Shown: in pieces, positions 59,778 through 64,000 of the stretch | Layout: every line of letters starts with the position of its first letter | Numbering within the stretch: the first letter of the stretch is position 1 | From: Paramecium primaurelia | Lineage: Eukaryota > Ciliophora > Oligohymenophorea > Peniculida > Parameciidae | Reading direction: 5' to 3' | Length of the DNA stretch: 64,000 nucleotides | NCBI GenBank assembly: GCA_905182975.1 | Contig: CAJJDM010000004.1 | Span: 132,314 to 196,313, forward strand | Notes under the pieces: model-generated | What the model was told of the DNA's origin: nothing | The model's input: the letters and a program-made list of their open reading frames with translations, nothing else | The model's database searches: none | Program-made: the position numbers and the translations under genes

Positions 59778-61118
59778 TCAAAAAAAAATAATGATGATCA
59801 ATAAAATCATGTTTATCAATTTAATTTTATTTATTAAAGATGATAATTCAGCACATGCAGAATTCATTGGCCATGGTACTTAATCTATCAATCCAAAATC
59901 ACCTTAATTATATTAATTTGATTATTGTCTTTTTACCCATTTTACTAAAGTTTGATATACTGTCCTATTTGAACCTTCAGGAATTGTCCATTTAAGAGAA
60001 AATGATAACTAGCTTACAAAAAAACTATATTTAATATTTAAATTTACCAATGTGAAATACAACTAGGAGCAAAAGAGCCAGTATTATAATTTTTAATTAG
60101 TGATTCTTAAATTATTTGATTAAATTTCAAGTAAACTAGATCAATTAAATTCATTTCATTATTTTAACAATTTTTCAATGTTTAATCTTTAATACATTTA
60201 ATATCGAGATAATTTTAAAGAAATTTGATATCATAAAAGGGTTATATAATAAATACTGGTCGTTAAATATAAAGTAGTAAATTTTAAAAATACAAACATT
60301 TCCAATTTTAATTTGGAAAATTGAATGCACATTTTTTATGAGGATTTTAGGTTTCATTATTAGCAATATAATTCATAATCTTCAATGATTATTATAATAA
60401 ATTAATTCCATCTATGGTTTACATATCAAATAATATGCTTGAATCAGCAACAAATAATATCTCAATATTATTTGGAACTAATGAAGTAAGATACTATTCC
60501 CATTAAAGAGCTGCAATTCCTCCAATTGAACAACCTGATAATATTATTAATTCAGCTTTTTAAAATTTAGTCTTAAAATGGTCAAAAATGCTTCTTATAA
60601 TTAATTCGCCTCTAAAATACATAGTGTGCTTTTAGAAATAAACTGATTCTGATTTATAACCTTGAAAGCCTAATAAAATTTAAATTATCAAAACCAACTC
60701 CATCGCAATAATTTATGTGGATTAGATTCCAATTATGGAAATAATAATTTTTTTGTTTATCTGAAGATAATATTCCATCCTATTCTAATGAACTAGCTCT
60801 ATTTAGTGAACTTCCTTGTTATGTTTGCATCCTTAATAAAATTCATATTTAAACTTTTCAACAGCATTCATTAAAAATTCTTCTTCAGTATTACCTAAAA
60901 TCAACCTTTTTTAATTATTTATATTTACTCTCCTCCCTCAAAAAATACAATAAAGTTATTCTAACCGCCTTCAAATCCTTCTTGAAAATAATAGGACTAT
61001 ATTTATTTAGTCAATATACTCCTAAGGTACCATCTAAACATTTTGCTCTGTCATCTTCAACAAATTATAACATGAGTTAGAAGCAGCACCATAGTAATTG
61101 AAATAAAATTATAAGCAT
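59778..61118 (-). CDS. Notum/pectin-acetylesterase family secreted hydrolase
   Basis: Signal peptide MLIILFQLLWCCFQLML. Family landmarks: AKCLDGTLGSYYFQEGF...NNFIVFFEGGG (first block, joined by a 23-nt intron), QGSSLNRASSLEQDGILSSD, NWNLIHINYCDG, MYFRGELIIRSIFDHF, LIILSGCSIGGIAALQW with nucleophile Ser in GCSIGG, and NTGSFAPSCISHC. Several 23-35-nt introns. The tail IDQVPWPMNSACAEL ends near a hydrophobic end (INMILLIIIIFF) at TGA 59780-59778, perhaps a membrane anchor. Members deacetylate polysaccharides or deacylate proteins; the substrate here is unknown. Confidence 0.85.
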
Positions 61119-61465
61119 TAATTATAAAAATTAATTATAAAAATTAATTTAAATTATTTCATATTATTTTTGAGTTAATGTATCATGAATAATCTAAATT
61201 TAATTTCTTATTACTATATTATTTTCTTACAATTATATTTTAATACAAATTATTTTTAATTAGCTATTTAATCCAATATATCAATAAAATTAACATTGTA
61301 TCCTATATTCTTATATAAAATTAAAAACCATTCAGACTTAATTAATTAATAAAATCTATAACAAAATATAAAGATAATTACTATTAAGTAAAATAATAAT
61401 ATTATCATAAAAAGTTATTATTAATAAAATAAAATTTTGATAAATATAGTTTATTAATAATTATA
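61119..61465. other. Intergenic spacer
   Basis: 347 nt, AT-rich, between two minus-strand genes. Nothing recognised. Confidence 0.5.
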
Positions 61466-62481
61466 TCATATCATTTATTATCTTGTTATATATTTGAAAA
61501 TAGTTTTTCCAAAATGTTATTCTTAAACAGTTTTTTCAGGATAAATTTAAGGTAATGACTAAGATCTGGCTCTTCCTTTTAATGGTTTAAGGCTAACATC
61601 AGTATCATTTCTAGTATCCTAACTCAAAATGGTCCAAGTCTTTACAAATTTAACTCTTATTGCATCAATCAACATCGTTATAAATAAATAAGTCAACATA
61701 CAAAATGCAGGAATACAAACAAATACTCCGAATATGTATGCATATTAATCTTTACTTTTCTTTATAATCTATGTTATAAAATATATTCCCAAAGCAAATA
61801 GTATTAGAGTGAGCATTGGAAAAATGAAAAAGAATATTTTTTAACTAATACTCATTTATCTCAATCTTGAACACACATATTTATTAGAGAAGGTTAATTT
61901 ACACTATAGAGAGCTATTACATAATTCACATTAAGCCTAAAACTCAATTTCTTATAACTTTACTATCAATCAAATTGTCTATTGAGAATTTACTCAGAAG
62001 CCATGTCTTCAAACAATCCATATGAATATATTTAATAGTACCATCACAATTACATGGAGATATTAGTTTATCTAATGAATCTTATTCGAGACAGATTCTG
62101 CATGTTGGGTTCAACTTTATATGATAAATTCATACATCAATTTATGTATTTTTTATTCTTTCTAATACAATTTAAGGGGTTTCAATGTATCTTTTAACTT
62201 TTTTAATAGTCTTTTTATTTAGATTCACAATAATTTATTTCTTTTGAGAATTCTTAAGTATGTATAATTAAATTTACCTCCACTATTATCATTTATTCAT
62301 CTATTTAATTTTATTAATTTTTAATATTATTAGATGGATGATATACATTTAAACCTAATTCATTAAAATCTTAAATAATATCATCAGGTTAAGGACATAT
62401 TTGTGATTTACTAACATTGATTGAATTTTGAAATGTTTAGCTTGTAGTATTTTTATATTTCGGCCTAATTTTAATTAACAT
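61466..62481 (-). CDS. MARCH-type (RING-CH) membrane E3 ubiquitin ligase
   Basis: Starts MLIKIRPKYKNTTSQTFQ. The RING variant is CRICLE...SPCNCDGTIKYIHMDCLKTWL...CELC, a C4HC3 RING-CH with the Trp contact. Two membrane helices follow (IFFFIFPMLTLILFALGIYFI and YIFGVFVCIPAFCMLTYLFI). A polar tail (LKPLKGRARSQSLPQIYPEK) ends at TGA 61468-61466. Introns of 21-25 nt lie before the RING and before CELC. MARCH proteins ubiquitinate membrane proteins in ER, endosomes or plasma membrane. Confidence 0.9.
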
Positions 62482-62590
62482 AATAATATATATATTAAAT
62501 AATTATAATAATAATATATTAGGTTTTGAGATATTTTTGCATCTTGACTATGAATTTAAGTTTGCATTTTTATTGATCATATTTATCAAA

Positions 62591-62825
62591 TCATCTTAAT
62601 CTTCTAGCTTCTCTTTCACATTCCATGAGTTCTAAAGTATCTCCTTTTCGTACAGGACCCATAACATTTCTTATTAATGTTCTTTATTGTCCCACCAATT
62701 GCACTTTTACTTATGTTATACCTCCTCTAGATCCTGAATTATTTATTACTATTCTTACCTGTTCTTCCTATTATTTCAATGACTGTAGCTCTAGTTCCTT
62801 CAACTCTTTCTTTTGTTGAGTCCAT
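62591..62825 (-). CDS. RPS28: Ribosomal protein eS28
   Basis: 69 residues: MDSTKERVEGTRATVIEIIGRTGSRGGITQVKVQL...IRNVMGPVRKGDTLELMECEREARRLR, stop TGA 62593-62591. RTGSxGxxTQV, IRNVxGPVRxGD and the terminal SEREARRLR-type sequence are diagnostic for eS28 of the small subunit near the mRNA exit. One 25-nt intron (GTAAGAATAG...TTCAG) sits inside the RTG|SRGG region. Normal length for the family. Confidence 0.97.
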
Positions 62826-63014
62826 TAGATAGTTTTTATATTTATTATAAAATTGATTTATAAATTAAATGATGCAAAATGCATCTTATAAGAATAATAA
62901 TTTTATATTCATGATTTAAAATATCATAAAAGTTAAATCTATAATATATCAAGAATGTAGAAATTGTAAATAAACTTATATTTAATTATGATAAAATAAT
63001 TTTTAATAAATTAC

Positions 63015-63938
63015 TCAAAAAAGGTGTAATAATTTTTCATATCCTTTCCAAATAAGACTAAGAATTTTACGTAAACCTTCTGGTAATATTCTATTTTCAC
63101 TTAATTTATCAGCATACCATACTCTTATATATGCTTATGCATTTATCATGTTTATATTAAATTTAGTTTTGAGTAATACGTTTTAGAATATAATCATAGC
63201 ATGAATAAATGATGTTTTTTTTATAAAGATTCCAAAAACAGAGTATAGGAATAAATAGATCTCTATTTTCTATTTTGTAAGAATTATTTCAGTTCTATTA
63301 TTTTTAATATAGTTGGCTATTTTCAAAGATATGCCATCCTCATGATTAATTTATTTCCAAAATTCTGCTGCTCCAACCATAAAATGTAAAGCAATTGGCA
63401 ATTAAAATGCAAAACTATCAATTGTAAATAAAGAAAAAATATAGAAAATATTAGATGTAAATTCAAGTTAAATTATTTTATGAATATATTCTTAAATATG
63501 ATTTCTCTTTGGTAACCCTTATAATCTATAGATACCAAGTAAACATATAAAAACACTTCCAAAATTCAAAAATTTTTGTAATTAAGGTGATAGCAAAAAT
63601 AATAATGCAGGAAAATATAATACTTTAAGCATTCCTTCTATTATAGTACAAATAGGAATTGATGATAATTATTGTCTATTCTAATTATATTATTATTATT
63701 GCTAAGATTATTATGGTTATTAATAATTTTCTTATTTTTGTGGTTTTTGATTTTCTTATGATTAGGTGTTTTATGAAGGATTTTAAAATTCTTAATTGAT
63801 ATCAAATTCTGGATCAATATATTTTTTATACCATTTTCGTTTAATTTTATCTAAATTTGGAGGCAAGGGATATACATTTAGTAGATATTGTTAAAAATTT
63901 TCATTTCGATCAAAATCGAATTTGCTATATGCTTCCAT
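63015..63938 (-). CDS. TMEM33/Pom33-family membrane protein
   Basis: Intronless, 307 residues from MEAYSKFDFDRNENFQQYLLN. A conserved-looking N-terminal stretch (VYPLPPNLDKIKRKWYKKYIDPEFD) and a Gln/Asn-rich linker precede four hydrophobic segments. The family part includes QEYIHKIIQLEFTSNIFYIFSLF, FQLPIALHFMVGAAEF, QKIEIYLFLYSVFGIFI and a C-terminal LKTKFN...AYIRVWYADKLSENRILP amphipathic region. TMEM33/Pom33 proteins shape ER tubules and nuclear pores. The Pro-rich N-terminal segment is not typical of the family. Ends KLLHLF at TGA 63017-63015. Confidence 0.75.
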
Positions 63939-64000
63939 AATTAAAATAAATAATATGACAAATTAAGATCAACTTGGATTTATACTATCAATTGACAAAG

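Overview
This window looks like macronuclear DNA of a ciliate close to Paramecium. It is extremely AT-rich and gene-dense on both strands. The recognisable genes only read through if TAA and TAG encode glutamine, and they end at TGA. Coding frames are interrupted by very short GT...AG introns, mostly 22-34 nt (for example 176-200, 2095-2119 and 7477-7502). Standard-code ORFs are therefore mostly shadows, and the gene models here were built by hand with the ciliate code and short introns. Start codons and splice sites are inferred.

Layout. 1-6.8 kb: SLC33A1-type acetyl-CoA transporter, a damaged ankyrin gene, a small acidic protein, a ciliary-looking conserved protein, a MORN protein, an EF-hand protein with a long SRE-repeat coiled coil, and a CIAO2/FAM96 iron-sulfur assembly factor. 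6.9-13.4 kb: a TEY-type MAP kinase, a doubtful locus, cyclin L, an unknown gene and a RING-H2 protein. 13.8-21 kb: a small membrane protein, an MG-xxx-C protein, a Ser/Thr kinase, a small one-TM protein, a second MORN protein and a B-box/coiled-coil protein. 21.2-27.8 kb: one giant cysteine-rich surface protein with a DUF4215 array and a multi-TM C terminus. 28.2-34.3 kb: ABHD17-type hydrolase, an SR splicing factor with two zinc knuckles, and a HEAT-repeat protein. 34.8-37.6 kb: a sirtuin and a secreted tyrosine/aspartate repeat protein. 38.7-45.1 kb: PP2C phosphatase, twin tiny genes, a degenerate EF1A/HBS1-like G protein and a low-complexity structural protein. 46.3-53.7 kb: a secreted protein, N-myristoyltransferase, GDP-mannose pyrophosphorylase and a CDPK. 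55-64 kb: a three-repeat MYB, a CFAP97/Hemingway-like protein, a Q/N-rich protein, a Notum/pectin-acetylesterase hydrolase, a MARCH-type E3, ribosomal protein eS28 and a TMEM33 homologue.

The genes do not form an operon or a single pathway. They are ordinary eukaryotic housekeeping, signalling and ciliary genes, with tight intergenic spacing typical of ciliate macronuclei. One functional thread is protein acylation: an N-myristoyltransferase sits in the same window as three proteins with MG-xxx-C amino termini and an ABHD17-type depalmitoylase.

Two exact direct duplications (about 1.29 kb at 28975-31557 and 1.19 kb at 53761-56139) each have a single N at the junction. They are almost certainly unmerged contig ends rather than biology. 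The most novel-looking content is the SRE-repeat EF-hand protein, the secreted DDKYTLYDS repeat protein, the PEEFSKKKKP/VQ-rich structural protein, the twin micro-genes and the degenerate translational GTPase.
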